Positions 53,427 through 62,835 of a stretch of 64,000 nucleotides of DNA are shown piece by piece; positions within the stretch are counted from its first letter, which is position 1, and each line of letters begins with the position of its first letter. Under the pieces are notes generated by a model. The model saw only the letters and a program-made list of their open reading frames with translations, was not told the origin of the DNA and made no database searches. A program made the position numbers and the translations under genes. Source of the DNA: an uncultured Clostridia bacterium (GTDB taxonomy: Bacteria > Bacillota > Clostridia > Peptostreptococcales > Anaerovoracaceae); assembly GCA_934233735.1 (NCBI GenBank), contig CAKQGQ010000003.1:1-64000 (forward strand), written 5' to 3'.

Positions 53427-54249
53427 TTCGGGCTTCCTCTCTCAGCATATTCTCTGCTATAAGTCTATTTTTTAAATCATGTCGTATTTCTCGTAATTGC
53501 GACTGCATTTCCAGCACTTTCGTATAATGAAGATATTGCGCTTCCACCTGCTCCTGAAGCAGATGATTTTCTCTTCTCAAACGAAGAAACGGAATCAGCA
53601 ACACAAGGCTTATAACAATCGCAAGCCACACTGTAAAAAATCCATACATAGTCACAAAAATCCCCGCAAGCATCTGATCATCACTTAAAATAAAGCTTCT
53701 CGACGCAGCTAAAAAAAGAACATCCGGCACAATTAGAGCACTTGAAAAAATCCACTGTTCCTTCTTGCTCAAAGACTCTAACAGAGAAATACATTTTTTG
53801 CATATCCAAAGTGCAGCACAATAAGAAAGCACCATCCCAATCCATTTCATGAAATGATCGGTTTGTGTCATCGTTGTGTCTACAAACCACGTCTGACTGC
53901 TTTTCCCTGTCAACAAGCCATAACAAACAGTCATAACTGTAATCATTGCTACACCTAAAATATTGTATACGAAAACTTGAATTATATATAGAATCAGCAT
54001 CTTGCATCGTGTTCCTTTTCGCATTATAAATGCTCCGATAAAAATGGTGGAACAAGAAATAAGAGCAATTACCCATCCTTTGTCCGGAGGCGCGACCATC
54101 GGTATAAAAGCATCTGCAAATGCGAGTCCGGAAGCCACAGTGAAAGTTGCTTTTGGGGAGAATTGAAACCACTGTTTATATAGTGACATAAATAGAATTA
54201 CAGAAAAAAACAGATAGATTCCTGTCTCAATTAATTGATTGATATTCAT
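53407..54249 (-). CDS. Membrane sensor half with RHD phosphoacceptor but no ATPase
   Basis: 280 residues. Six or seven hydrophobic segments fill 1-210, as in AgrC-type sensors, followed by a coiled helix (LRRENHLLQEQVEAQYLHYT) and the phosphoacceptor REIRHDLKNRL with H257. The protein stops 23 residues later, before any ATPase domain. A frameshift could make this from one kinase, but the next gene has its own ribosome site (GAGGAAGCCCGAA), membrane segment and linker, which argues for two real subunits. The ATG at 54249 follows GGAGAGGCAA. Confidence 0.78.
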   Translation of the reverse strand: MNINQLIETGIYLFFSVILFMSLYKQWFQFSPKATFTVASGLAFADAFIPMVAPPDKGWVIALISCSTIFIGAFIMRKGTRCKMLILYIIQVFVYNILGVAMITVMTVCYGLLTGKSSQTWFVDTTMTQTDHFMKWIGMVLSYCAALWICKKCISLLESLSKKEQWIFSSALIVPDVLFLAASRSFILSDDQMLAGIFVTMYGFFTVWLAIVISLVLLIPFLRLRRENHLLQEQVEAQYLHYTKVLEMQSQLREIRHDLKNRLIAENMLREEARNDRCPD

Positions 54250-54270
54250 TTGCCTCTCCGTTCTTTTTCC

Positions 54271-54300
54271 TTTATATTTTTGTAGTTTTAGTGCCTGCAA
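54271..54300 (-). promoter_or_regulatory. Candidate promoter of the LytTR two-component operon
   Basis: On the minus strand TTGCAG (54300-54295) and TATAAA (54276-54271) are 18 bp apart, just upstream of the GGAGAGG ribosome site of the sensor gene. Confidence 0.4.
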
Positions 54301-54376
54301 ATATCCACACTTTTACATTATTTTATCGAAATCACCGGGATACCGATGTCCGTTGTCAATCATTGTTTCCATCCGA

Positions 54377-56110
54377 TTATTGTTCGTCTTTGTGCTGATG
54401 GATACCGGTCGCTTTCTTCACCATGCAGCCTTTCTTAAAGAAGCAGACAGCATATTTGAGTATTTCCTGGTAGCCGTCATCTTCCAACGGGCTCGCGTAC
54501 TTCTGCTCCTCGATTTGTGCGAGCGCCTCCTCGCACTTTTTCTCCATGCCGCGAAATGTATCCGAAATCTTCAGTTCCAGAATCATCGCCCTGCCCATGA
54601 ATTTCAGCTCCGTCAGAACGATATCCGGCCTGCCGTTTCCGCTCTCGCGATTGGAGTAAACACGGTATCTGCCCGCGTTACTCAGAAGTCCCGCCATGAA
54701 GCCGTGATAGTAACTCTCTGCATAGTCGAAATAGCTGATCGTGTCAAGCAGCTGCTCATTCAGGAAGTTTTGTGCAGCTTCGCAGTCTCCCGTCTCAAGA
54801 GCGTGCACAAGTGGGCTGCGGTCGAGTTTTTCAATCTTCTTATCGAACCACCAAGCAATCGATTCCCGATAGATCTTCTTTATCTCCATGTTCGGAATCG
54901 CCATTTGAAGGTGAATATCTCCCTCCTTGTCCTTCCGTTCGCCGACCTTTTTCAGATAGCCCGTAAAGAACAAGAAGTTCCAAAGGTTATCCTGTGATTT
55001 ATGGATGTCGCCGTAGGTAATCTCTTCGTGAACTGTTTTTTCAATGGTTCCGCTGTCCATAAGTGTTTCCAGATCGCGCCTTGCACTATCATCCGCATTT
55101 TCCACCATCTCATGCACGATGCTGTTTGACGATGTATTCGACCAATATGGAAGCGCAAACTGCGTTACATGATCTTTTTGGTCATTGACATATTTAAGAA
55201 TGCTCCACGGATTATAGATTTCGATGTCATTAAACAGATATCCGTCATACCAGCGTTTTACCTCCGGCAGTTCCGCCTGCAAATCATAATACGCAAGCAT
55301 TTCTTCCACTTCCCTTTCGGTAAAGCCGAAGCTGTCTCCGTAGCGCGTATGAAGTACGCTGTCCACTTCCAAATTGTTCAGCCCTGTAAAAATGCTTTCC
55401 TTGCTGATTCTAAGGCAGCCGGTGATCACGCCTTTTTCGAGGTACGGGTTGGTCTTCAGTGCCGATTCAAAAAGAGACCTGATAAAGTCAATCATTTCAT
55501 CGTAGAAGCCCCTGAAATATGCATTTTCCAGCGGTACATCGTACTCGTCGATAAGGATGATGGTGTTTTTGCCATGGTACTTGAAAAGACACATAGAAAG
55601 AAAAGCAAAAGCTTTCGCATATGCAATCGCCGGTGCTTTTCGATCCATAATCTGCTGATAGTCCTTCCGTTCTTGTGCGGATATACTGTCACCTTGCAAA
55701 AGATAGGCATGCCGCTTGAATTCTTTCGCAATCTCGTCAATCAGGCTTGCGTATGCCATCTCAAAATCAGGCTGCTTCGCCGACTTTAAAGTCAGAAAAA
55801 TTACCGGATATTGCTGTTGGTGCTGCATAATTTCCTCGCCGCACTCGGCAATTGCAAGACCGTCGAAGAGGTAGCCGTTGTCAATTTTTTCGCCTTTTTC
55901 GGTAATTTCATCCTCGAAGAAGCGGCGGATCATGAACTGGTTGAGCGTCTTGCCGAAGCGCCGCGGGCGGGTAAACAATGTCGCCATCGCCTGACTTTCG
56001 ATTAGCTGTTTTATCATCAAAGTTTTATCGACAAAATATCCGCCTTTCTCAATAATTGTTTTAAAATCCTCCACACCGATGGCAATTTGCTTTTTTTTCG
56101 TCTCGCTCAT
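54377..56110 (-). CDS. AAA-ATPase-like protein with PD-(D/E)XK nuclease-like domain
   Basis: 577 residues of the common AAA-ATPase-like plus PDDEXK_9 architecture. The N-terminus has GVEDFKTIIEKGGYFVDKTL, a Walker A-like TRPRRFGKTLNQFMI and Walker B-like IILIDEYDVPLENA. The C-terminus has GRPDIVL...RAMILELKIS, the PD and ExK nuclease-type residues, followed by EALAQIEEQKYASPL. The family is abundant and often multicopy in anaerobic gut bacteria; its function is not established. It has its own promoter, and AGGAGCGGTTAGGA precedes the ATG. Confidence 0.88.
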   Translation of the reverse strand: MSETKKKQIAIGVEDFKTIIEKGGYFVDKTLMIKQLIESQAMATLFTRPRRFGKTLNQFMIRRFFEDEITEKGEKIDNGYLFDGLAIAECGEEIMQHQQQYPVIFLTLKSAKQPDFEMAYASLIDEIAKEFKRHAYLLQGDSISAQERKDYQQIMDRKAPAIAYAKAFAFLSMCLFKYHGKNTIILIDEYDVPLENAYFRGFYDEMIDFIRSLFESALKTNPYLEKGVITGCLRISKESIFTGLNNLEVDSVLHTRYGDSFGFTEREVEEMLAYYDLQAELPEVKRWYDGYLFNDIEIYNPWSILKYVNDQKDHVTQFALPYWSNTSSNSIVHEMVENADDSARRDLETLMDSGTIEKTVHEEITYGDIHKSQDNLWNFLFFTGYLKKVGERKDKEGDIHLQMAIPNMEIKKIYRESIAWWFDKKIEKLDRSPLVHALETGDCEAAQNFLNEQLLDTISYFDYAESYYHGFMAGLLSNAGRYRVYSNRESGNGRPDIVLTELKFMGRAMILELKISDTFRGMEKKCEEALAQIEEQKYASPLEDDGYQEILKYAVCFFKKGCMVKKATGIHQHKDEQ

Positions 56111-56190
56111 TCCTAACCGCTCCTTTCACTCAGTCCGAAACCGCTTCGCAAGGTTTCTCTTTACATCTGCCGTTCTGTCTCTCTTCGTAT

Positions 56191-56219
56191 AGTATACTTT
56201 ATTTTGAAGCAATTAACAA
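56191..56219 (-). promoter_or_regulatory. Promoter of the AAA/PDDEXK gene
   Basis: On the minus strand TTGTTA (56219-56214) and TATACT (56196-56191) are 17 bp apart. Just beyond is a small AGAATC/GATTCT hairpin (56224-56240) after the surface-protein gene, without a T-run. Confidence 0.55.
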
Positions 56220-56295
56220 GGAGAGAATCCGCAAGATTCTATGAGCTATGAGGATGCAGAAGGAAGGGAGAAATGCGAGCAAGCCACCCGATATT

Positions 56296-58626
56296 CTATG
56301 GAATCGGCAGTATCTCTTCAGTTATCGGAAGAGTTTCGTACCCTCTCCAGCCCGCGATGTGGCGCTGGAGAATGGTGATGTCTCTTAAAGTTACAGCATC
56401 ATCCATGTCCAAATTAGCAGCATCTGTATGGATATTTCCATATGCTTTCCATTTCGCAAGGTATCTGCGCAGCTGCAATGCATCTGATGAATCGACCTTA
56501 TCATTGCCGTCAACATCGCCGAAGAAGAATTTTACTATGGTGACCTTTGATGCATCCGCAATCACATTCACAGCATTCATTTCGCTGTCTATTGCTTCAT
56601 ATTTTTCGCTGCTGCATTTGAATGCAATCTCATAGCTGCCCGCAGTTGCTTCGTCCTTTATCCTGAATTTAAGAACCGCAAGCTTTCCCGTTTCCGTAAT
56701 ATTCTGGGTTAGCGTTCCGTTCTGCCATGTAAATACTTTATAATTGCTCTCCGTATCCGGTCCATCAAAACTGCCTATATCGAATACATTTCCGTTTTCA
56801 GCGCTTACAAATTCAAGAACGCTCTTATCATACTCGATTTCCACCAGCATCGAGGCAATACCCGTGTTTTCCACAAGGTTCATATCCACCGTGATTTCTC
56901 TCCCCGGTTTTCCTGTTACGCTTGTGCCAAAAATCGTAGCAAGGCCCGGCAGACACTTTCCGTAAGGCTGCTTGCAAATTTCACATTCCGACGGTTTATC
57001 AACCGTCGCAATGCCACCTGTGTGCTCTGCTATGTCAAATTTCTCCACGCAACCATCTCTCAGGCAGGTTTTCCAATGTGTTTTTTTGTCATATTTATAC
57101 GTTTCCGACTTTTTGTGTCCCAGCACTGCTATCTCGCTTCCGCTACTTATTTTTGCATTGCAGCTCTTGCAGTATGTGTCGCCGGTATATCCGGTCTCGG
57201 TGCAGGTCGCCGCTTTGGCATCCCGAACTTCCGTCTTGCCCTCATGGTTAGATATGTCCACATCGCCGTACTTCTCTCCGCAAATCTCACAGTTTGCCTG
57301 TTCCACGCAGGTTGCAATGCCGCCGGAATGCTTGCAAACATAGTTACATTCGGTACACACTCCGGAGTTCCACTGGTGAGGCTCCGTTCCACTGGTAAGT
57401 GCCCCACAGCAAGTGTATCCTTTTGCATGGTTTTCGGCTGTCTGAATCCACGTTATTTGCCCAGAGTGATTGTCAGAATCGACCTTACCATAAGCTTGTC
57501 CGCAAATTTCGCAAACTGCCTTGTTTACACAAGTTGCCGTGCCACCCTCATGCTCGCATACATATGTGCAGACTGTACAAATTCCGTTGTTCCATGTGTG
57601 CGCTGCTTCTGCAACGCTTATTTTTTGGCAGCAGTCCCACTGACGTTTATGTGTGGTTTCGTTTATCGTCCAATTATTCTCTCCAGCATGATTGTTTGCA
57701 TTCAGCTTTCCGTATTCTCCTCTGCAAACGTTGCAAATAGCCTTTGCGTTGCACTTGGCCGTTCCTCCCGTACAGCCCTCTGTCTCTGTAAACCCACAGC
57801 CGCTGGTCGCACAAGTCTTAGTATGTGTTCCATCGCCATTTGACACCCAGCTACCGTACTTGGTATGTGTATGAAGTTTGATTTTGAACTTCTTACCCCA
57901 GGCATTGCTGTCTCTTACGATATAATAGTATTCGTATGTATCCGAATTGTCGTTAAAGGTTAAAATAGTTCCGTTTATCGTACCGCCGATACCTGATTTT
58001 ATCTTGCTGACATCAAATTTTCCCGGCAAACCGGAAAGGTCGAAGGTTCGCTCTGTTGTTCCCTTTACCATATACTCATTATTATCACCATAGAGGTAAT
58101 CTGTAATTGTTCTATAGCTTACCTTATTTACATCCAACGACGTTAGCTGATTATATCCGTAAGAAATTTTCCTCAGCTCTGTATTTTGGCTCAGATCTAA
58201 TTCCGTCAAAGCATTGTGCTGACAATCTAGATCGTACAGATTTAAAGCCTTGCTAACATCTAGTTTTGTCAATTTATTGTAACTGCAGTCTAGCCTGCTG
58301 AGTTTCGTGTTCTTGCTCAAATCTAATCCTGTTAGATTATTTGAGTTGCAAAACAGTTCCCGCAATTCGGTGAAATATTCAATTCCCTTTAATGTGCTAA
58401 TATTCTTTTTACGTAAATCTATACTTGTTATCTTTGAAATTTCCTCAGCACCCAAGCTGCCATCTTTATCTGTGTCAAAATTTGTTTTTACGTAGCTCCG
58501 AAAATTTGCGTCCGGAAATGTCGTTGCATCTATTGTAATATCCGCTTCTGTCGCATTTGCCATGCCCGGCAGCATACAAACTGCCAAGCATAGACCTAAT
58601 GCAATCTCTAACAATTTTCTTTTCAT
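56296..58626 (-). CDS. Secreted LRR protein with Cys-rich repeats, cohesin and dockerin
   Basis: 776 residues. A signal peptide (RKLLEIALGLCLAVCMLPGMA) is followed by an EF-hand-like DTDKDGSLGAEEI, about five short leucine-rich repeats (LDLSKNTKLSRLDCSYNKLT), and several Cys-rich units of the type ATC..KAVCEICGQAYGK, each with two CxxC-like pairs and an H.GG lead. Then comes a cohesin-like beta domain (GREITVDMNLVENTGIASML) and a type I dockerin with two Ca-binding repeats (GDVDGNDKVDSSDALQLRRY; LDMDDAVTLRDITILQRHI). Cohesin and dockerin normally bind each other between proteins; here both are on one chain. The GAGG site fits the ATG at 58626. Confidence 0.83.
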   Translation of the reverse strand: MKRKLLEIALGLCLAVCMLPGMANATEADITIDATTFPDANFRSYVKTNFDTDKDGSLGAEEISKITSIDLRKKNISTLKGIEYFTELRELFCNSNNLTGLDLSKNTKLSRLDCSYNKLTKLDVSKALNLYDLDCQHNALTELDLSQNTELRKISYGYNQLTSLDVNKVSYRTITDYLYGDNNEYMVKGTTERTFDLSGLPGKFDVSKIKSGIGGTINGTILTFNDNSDTYEYYYIVRDSNAWGKKFKIKLHTHTKYGSWVSNGDGTHTKTCATSGCGFTETEGCTGGTAKCNAKAICNVCRGEYGKLNANNHAGENNWTINETTHKRQWDCCQKISVAEAAHTWNNGICTVCTYVCEHEGGTATCVNKAVCEICGQAYGKVDSDNHSGQITWIQTAENHAKGYTCCGALTSGTEPHQWNSGVCTECNYVCKHSGGIATCVEQANCEICGEKYGDVDISNHEGKTEVRDAKAATCTETGYTGDTYCKSCNAKISSGSEIAVLGHKKSETYKYDKKTHWKTCLRDGCVEKFDIAEHTGGIATVDKPSECEICKQPYGKCLPGLATIFGTSVTGKPGREITVDMNLVENTGIASMLVEIEYDKSVLEFVSAENGNVFDIGSFDGPDTESNYKVFTWQNGTLTQNITETGKLAVLKFRIKDEATAGSYEIAFKCSSEKYEAIDSEMNAVNVIADASKVTIVKFFFGDVDGNDKVDSSDALQLRRYLAKWKAYGNIHTDAANLDMDDAVTLRDITILQRHIAGWRGYETLPITEEILPIP

Positions 58627-58647
58627 GTCAAATTCCTCGTTTTGCAC

Positions 58648-60642
58648 TTATAATTCACTCTCTTGCGAGTCAGCCGTTAATGTTTCGTCCACTATCGGTA
58701 GTTTCTCGTATCCCGTCCAGCCTGCGATGTAGCGCTGGAGAATGGTGATGTCTCGCAGTGTTATCTTTTCGTCCAAATCGAGATCTGAAGCCTCGGCATT
58801 AGCGGCGTATCCCTTCCATTTTGCGAGGTATCTTCTCAGGTGCAGCACATCAGATGAGTCGACATTATTGTTTCCGTCAACATCACCGTAATAGAAATTG
58901 ATTACATTTACCTTTGCATTTTCGGATGTAACCGTAACGGCATCACCTTTTACGTCTATTGCCTCGTACTTGTTGCTGTCACACAGGAATTTGATCTCTG
59001 TTTCGCCCGTTGGTGACGCATCCTTGATTTTAAATTTGAGGGTGGCAAGCTTACCTGTTTTGATGATGTTTTGTTTTAACACTCCGTTCTGCCACGAGAG
59101 CACTTTGTAATCACTCTCCGTATCCGGTCCATCAAAACTGCCTATATCGAATACATTTCCGTTTTCAGCGCCTACAAACTCGAGAACGCCTTTGTCATAC
59201 TCTAATTCCACCAACATCGATGCGAGTCCTGTATTCTCATCTAAATTCAGATCTACAATGACCTCTCTGCCTTGCTTTTCCGTCACGCTCGATCCAGAAA
59301 TCACAATTTCACCCGGCAAATACTTTCCATACGCTTGTCCGCAAACAGTACACACTGCTCTTTCACTCAAAGTCGCACTGCCTCCCGTGTGCTGCCCCTC
59401 ACAAATTTTCGCTCCGCAGGTTTCGCGCGTGCAAACCTTCCAATGAGAGTTCTTGTCATATTCGTAATTCTCAGACTCAACATGCCCGAGGGCTTTTAAT
59501 GTGCTCCCGCTACTCAACTTTTCTCCACATCCCTCACAAGTCAAATCCCCGGTATATCCGTCTTCTGTGCAGCTCACCTCTTTGGCGTTTACAGTTATGC
59601 CCTTATGCTTAACGCTAAGACTGCTCTGCTTCGATGCATTGGCAACAGTTTGCAGCGTTGGATACGGATACGATCCGTTTGAAGAAATGCTCCATACGGT
59701 GTCAAAATCAAAGGATTCAAAGGTTTCCTTTTGCTTCATTTCCCCGATAGTTTTTTCCGTTTCTGATGACGTGGAGTTCATAACATATCCGAAGCCTTTA
59801 GCGTGGCCATTGTATGCAGTTCCGTAATATTGAGTCCCCACGCTATAGGATTTGCTTGCGCTCGCGGAATAGATTTGCCCTGCTATACCGCCTGCAGTAT
59901 AGCCGTCGGTTACAACATCGCCGCTGTTATAGCAGTTTGAAATACTTCCGTATTGCATAATAGGAACAATGCCACCTGCACAGCCGGAACTTCCGGATTT
60001 AATTTCTCCAGCGTTATAGCATTTATCTATCGTCCCTCTGCCTTCGCCGACGATCCCTCCTGCATATCCGTTTACTGCCTTAACTGTGCAAGTATTATAG
60101 CAATCCAGAATTTGTCTTTCATATTTTGGTGTGTACGTATCCACCATGCCTACAAATGCTCCTACCCGTGTGGATCCAATAATCTGTCCCTCTTCCAATC
60201 CTAATGACTTGATAGTTCCTCCCAAATATTTGAAAAGCCCCGTATCATTTTCGTTTGGTCGGTTAATGTATAAGCCTTTGATCACATGTCCATTTCCATC
60301 AAAGATTCCTCTAAATGCCGTTTCATTGCCTGCGTTGGTCTGACTCGCACCGAGTGGCAACCATCCCTTACCATCATTATAAAAGTCACCATTCTCTTCG
60401 AAATCCGCAGCTGTAAAAACTATATCTGCGTTTAAACGGTAACACGCATTCATATAGTTTCTGACATTGTTGAGCTGCGCCTTTGTCGATATGATATATG
60501 GGTCTGCCTCCGTACCACTACCTCCTGCAAATCCCGTTGTGCTTGGAGCTGCAGTCCCGGCCGCAGCTGTTCCCGGCATCATGCACAGCACTATGCTCAG
60601 TGCCAGCATCAGACTCAATATTTTCTTTCCTCTCTTCTTCAT
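58648..60642 (-). CDS. Secreted GLUG-repeat protein with cohesin and dockerin
   Basis: 664 residues. The signal peptide (ILSLMLALSIVLCMMPGTAA) is followed by an opening GSGTEADPYIISTKAQLNNV typical of GLUG proteins, GLUG-type repeats (GYAGGIVGEGRGTIDKCYNA; GYTAGGIAGQIY), two Cys-rich units, a cohesin-like domain (GREVIVDLNLDENTGLASML) and a dockerin (GDVDGNNNVDSSDVLHLRRY; LDLDEKITLRDITILQRYI). The architecture of the C-terminal half is the same as in the downstream gene, with a 58-nt stretch of perfect DNA identity. It is co-transcribed with its neighbours (gaps of about 20-50 nt). Confidence 0.83.
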   Translation of the reverse strand: MKKRGKKILSLMLALSIVLCMMPGTAAAGTAAPSTTGFAGGSGTEADPYIISTKAQLNNVRNYMNACYRLNADIVFTAADFEENGDFYNDGKGWLPLGASQTNAGNETAFRGIFDGNGHVIKGLYINRPNENDTGLFKYLGGTIKSLGLEEGQIIGSTRVGAFVGMVDTYTPKYERQILDCYNTCTVKAVNGYAGGIVGEGRGTIDKCYNAGEIKSGSSGCAGGIVPIMQYGSISNCYNSGDVVTDGYTAGGIAGQIYSASASKSYSVGTQYYGTAYNGHAKGFGYVMNSTSSETEKTIGEMKQKETFESFDFDTVWSISSNGSYPYPTLQTVANASKQSSLSVKHKGITVNAKEVSCTEDGYTGDLTCEGCGEKLSSGSTLKALGHVESENYEYDKNSHWKVCTRETCGAKICEGQHTGGSATLSERAVCTVCGQAYGKYLPGEIVISGSSVTEKQGREVIVDLNLDENTGLASMLVELEYDKGVLEFVGAENGNVFDIGSFDGPDTESDYKVLSWQNGVLKQNIIKTGKLATLKFKIKDASPTGETEIKFLCDSNKYEAIDVKGDAVTVTSENAKVNVINFYYGDVDGNNNVDSSDVLHLRRYLAKWKGYAANAEASDLDLDEKITLRDITILQRYIAGWTGYEKLPIVDETLTADSQESEL

Positions 60643-60693
60643 CTTTCAGATTCCTTTCTCCAGAATATATATTGTACATACATTACATTAAGA

Positions 60694-62562
60694 TCATGCG
60701 CTTTTCGTCTGCGTTTTGGGTACCGGTAGGGTTTTATACCCTTTCCATCCGGCGATGTGTCGTTCGAGGGCGATGACATCTGCTTTGTCTATCACGCCAT
60801 CTTGATTTATGTCAGCATTCTCAAGGGTAGCCTCGTAATTTTCCCAACCGGCAAGGCTGCGGCGAAGGTAGAGAGCATCTGCCGAATTAATTCTTCCCGT
60901 ACCGGTAAATTTGCCGAGTCCCGGGATTTTGGACTCACTTTTTCCAACAATATGAATGCCCATTCCGCTTATATTTCCATCGTTAGCCCTAAAGTCAAAA
61001 TTTTCTAGCGAAAACAAAATTTGATCCTCATTTCTGTCATCATTACTATGTTGAAACGCATCGGTGACCGTAATCTTCCATATAAAGCATCGTATTCCAT
61101 CAAAATCCGTCTCATATGGTGCTTCAATTTCAATGCCCTCTACTTTTTTCTGTTCTTCTTCAAAACTATGACCGGTACTTGGATTTGTTTTTATTTCTGA
61201 AACGGAAAGTGAAACTTTATCAAGCTGTCTGTTTCCCGCTTCGGCAATCACATAGAAGTACGCTTCCGTTTCGGCTTCATTCTTTTCTGCCGCTTCATCA
61301 AAAGCAAACCGACCAACAAACTCTTCACTTTTCGCTCGTTCCGGTTTTTTAAAGTATCCAAAGTTACAGAATTTTACAACATCCAGCGTCGTGCTATAGT
61401 TCTTTCCGTTATACATACCGTTTAATGTATAGCTTCCTGCCTTCTCAGCCTCCAAACATTTGGCACCCAAACTGTTATAATCCTCAATATGCATTCCTTC
61501 TTCCGCTATATCGATATCATTTACAAGGCAATATTCCGTTCCCTGTTTTATCGCAAAATAAACAATGTTGTTGTCTCCCTCAGACAAGCCGATGTTCTTG
61601 AATGGACTAAGGTTGCTCCCCCACTTTCTTGTCTCCTCCGATAATGTCAGCTTGTCATCCTGCACCGAAGTAGAATAATAATTAAAAACATACAGCATCG
61701 GTTCTGTGTCCGCCCCGTAAATCTTTAACCCTCTTAGCTGCGTATCATACAAAACCTCCCCTGATTCGTCTTTTCGGTTAAAACAGATTTCAGGATTGTT
61801 TGTGGTTTTGTATTCATCCGTTAATGTAATTTTGCATAGCCGCAGCTGCTGATTATCCAAATTTATTGTCTCTTCTCCATTTTCAATGGTCAGCCCCCGG
61901 ATTTCTGTCGGTTTCTGCTCGGATTCATCCCATAAGATTAACTCATGGTCTTTTTCTATAAATGTATAAAAATACACTTCTGTGTTTTCCGCATTCCGTT
62001 CCGCTGCCTCATCGAACCTGAATTCACCTGTAGTGATCATATTCTTTGCGTTTGGTTCGGGATGTTCAAAAAAATCACATCCGAATTCCATATTCAAAGA
62101 GACATTACATTCCGTTTTGTATATTTTCCCCTTGTATTCGGTCTGAATAATACTATTTCCAATGCTATCCGTATAAAGGGCATAATGCTTTGTGTTTTGC
62201 GTTTTATAGATCCGGACAGTTGGTGCTTTTCCCTCAATTCCATGCACAGAGGGCTCTACCGCATAATAGTTTCCATTTTCCTTTATCGCAAAAAATCCAT
62301 GTACGCCATAGCAGCTCAATGCCACCTGTCGAAGTTCCGACACATGCAAAGAGCCTTCAGGAGAAACAATCTTTCCATCGGAATCCACCCTTAATTCAGA
62401 ATCGCTCATGTACCGTGTGTGACCCGTTTCGGTATCGTAGGCATCATACCCGTCAATCCAGTATAGTTGTTCTGTAGTCTCATTTGTCTCTGCAGACACG
62501 ATACCGGTCATCGCCATAACAAGCACGGCCGTAAAGAAAAATATCCTTATTATCTTTTTCAT
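60694..62562 (-). CDS. Secreted dockerin-containing protein
   Basis: 622 residues. Signal peptide IIRIFFFTAVLVMAMTGIVS, then two copies of a beta-rich unit that each end in a motif like RFDEAAERNAENTEVYFYTF and RFAFDEAAEKNEAETEAYFY, so the body looks like an internal duplication. The C-terminus is a dockerin with GRINSADALYLRRSLAGWEN and DINQDGVIDKADVIALERHI. The function is unknown; it is probably a surface or matrix protein held by a cohesin partner. It is the first gene of the three-gene surface operon. CGGAGGAAGA precedes the ATG, and a LytTR-like repeat lies upstream. Confidence 0.78.
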   Translation of the reverse strand: MKKIIRIFFFTAVLVMAMTGIVSAETNETTEQLYWIDGYDAYDTETGHTRYMSDSELRVDSDGKIVSPEGSLHVSELRQVALSCYGVHGFFAIKENGNYYAVEPSVHGIEGKAPTVRIYKTQNTKHYALYTDSIGNSIIQTEYKGKIYKTECNVSLNMEFGCDFFEHPEPNAKNMITTGEFRFDEAAERNAENTEVYFYTFIEKDHELILWDESEQKPTEIRGLTIENGEETINLDNQQLRLCKITLTDEYKTTNNPEICFNRKDESGEVLYDTQLRGLKIYGADTEPMLYVFNYYSTSVQDDKLTLSEETRKWGSNLSPFKNIGLSEGDNNIVYFAIKQGTEYCLVNDIDIAEEGMHIEDYNSLGAKCLEAEKAGSYTLNGMYNGKNYSTTLDVVKFCNFGYFKKPERAKSEEFVGRFAFDEAAEKNEAETEAYFYVIAEAGNRQLDKVSLSVSEIKTNPSTGHSFEEEQKKVEGIEIEAPYETDFDGIRCFIWKITVTDAFQHSNDDRNEDQILFSLENFDFRANDGNISGMGIHIVGKSESKIPGLGKFTGTGRINSADALYLRRSLAGWENYEATLENADINQDGVIDKADVIALERHIAGWKGYKTLPVPKTQTKSA

Positions 62563-62638
62563 TTCTTCCTCCGATCCGCTTGAAAATCCATCATAGGCTT
62601 TCCATCCTGAAAATATCGTTCCATCACATTATTTATCT

Positions 62639-62668
62639 ATGTTCAAAGCATTCCGCTAAATGTTCAAA
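62639..62668. promoter_or_regulatory. Perfect 9-12-9 direct repeat, candidate LytTR site
   Basis: ATGTTCAAA occurs at 62639-62647 and 62660-62668 on the plus strand, 21 bp apart, with a 12-bp spacer. On the minus strand this precedes a possible weak promoter (TATTTT 62615-62610, -35 position AGATAA 62638-62633) for the dockerin operon. The remaining part of 62563-62835 shows no gene. Confidence 0.5.
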
Positions 62669-62743
62669 ATTCAAAAAATATATTTATTATATCTATCCAA
62701 AAAAGTTCATATCTTCGCACACAAATATCACACACTTTTATGC

Positions 62744-62778
62744 GACCCCCGGCACGCTTTGCGGGCATGCCGAGGGTC
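62744..62778 (-). terminator. Hairpin after the partial surface gene
   Basis: On the minus strand GACCC-T-CGGCA pairs with TGCCG-G-GGGTC, ten base pairs plus a T-G wobble, around a 13-base loop. No T-run follows, so termination is uncertain, but no other candidate is seen for the gene ending at 62836. Confidence 0.45.
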
Positions 62779-62835
62779 ATCATGGTTTATTTTGTTCCTA
62801 TGAATTTCTTGCACGGGTTTCGTGCGTCTTACCTA

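Noticed and set aside
54250..54376. An AgrD-like signal peptide gene next to the LytTR system
   Set aside because: No short frame with a ribosome site and a peptide-precursor pattern was found in this gap, nor an AgrB-type processing gene nearby.
54239..54997. A 252-residue plus-strand frame opposite the AAA/PDDEXK gene
   Set aside because: It lies opposite the strong match of a known architecture, and has no recognisable domain.
22143..58626. An integrated mobile element covering the accessory block
   Set aside because: No integrase, transposase, phage or conjugation gene and no flanking repeat was seen, although the block looks richer in A/T than the housekeeping genes. Transfer is possible but unsupported.
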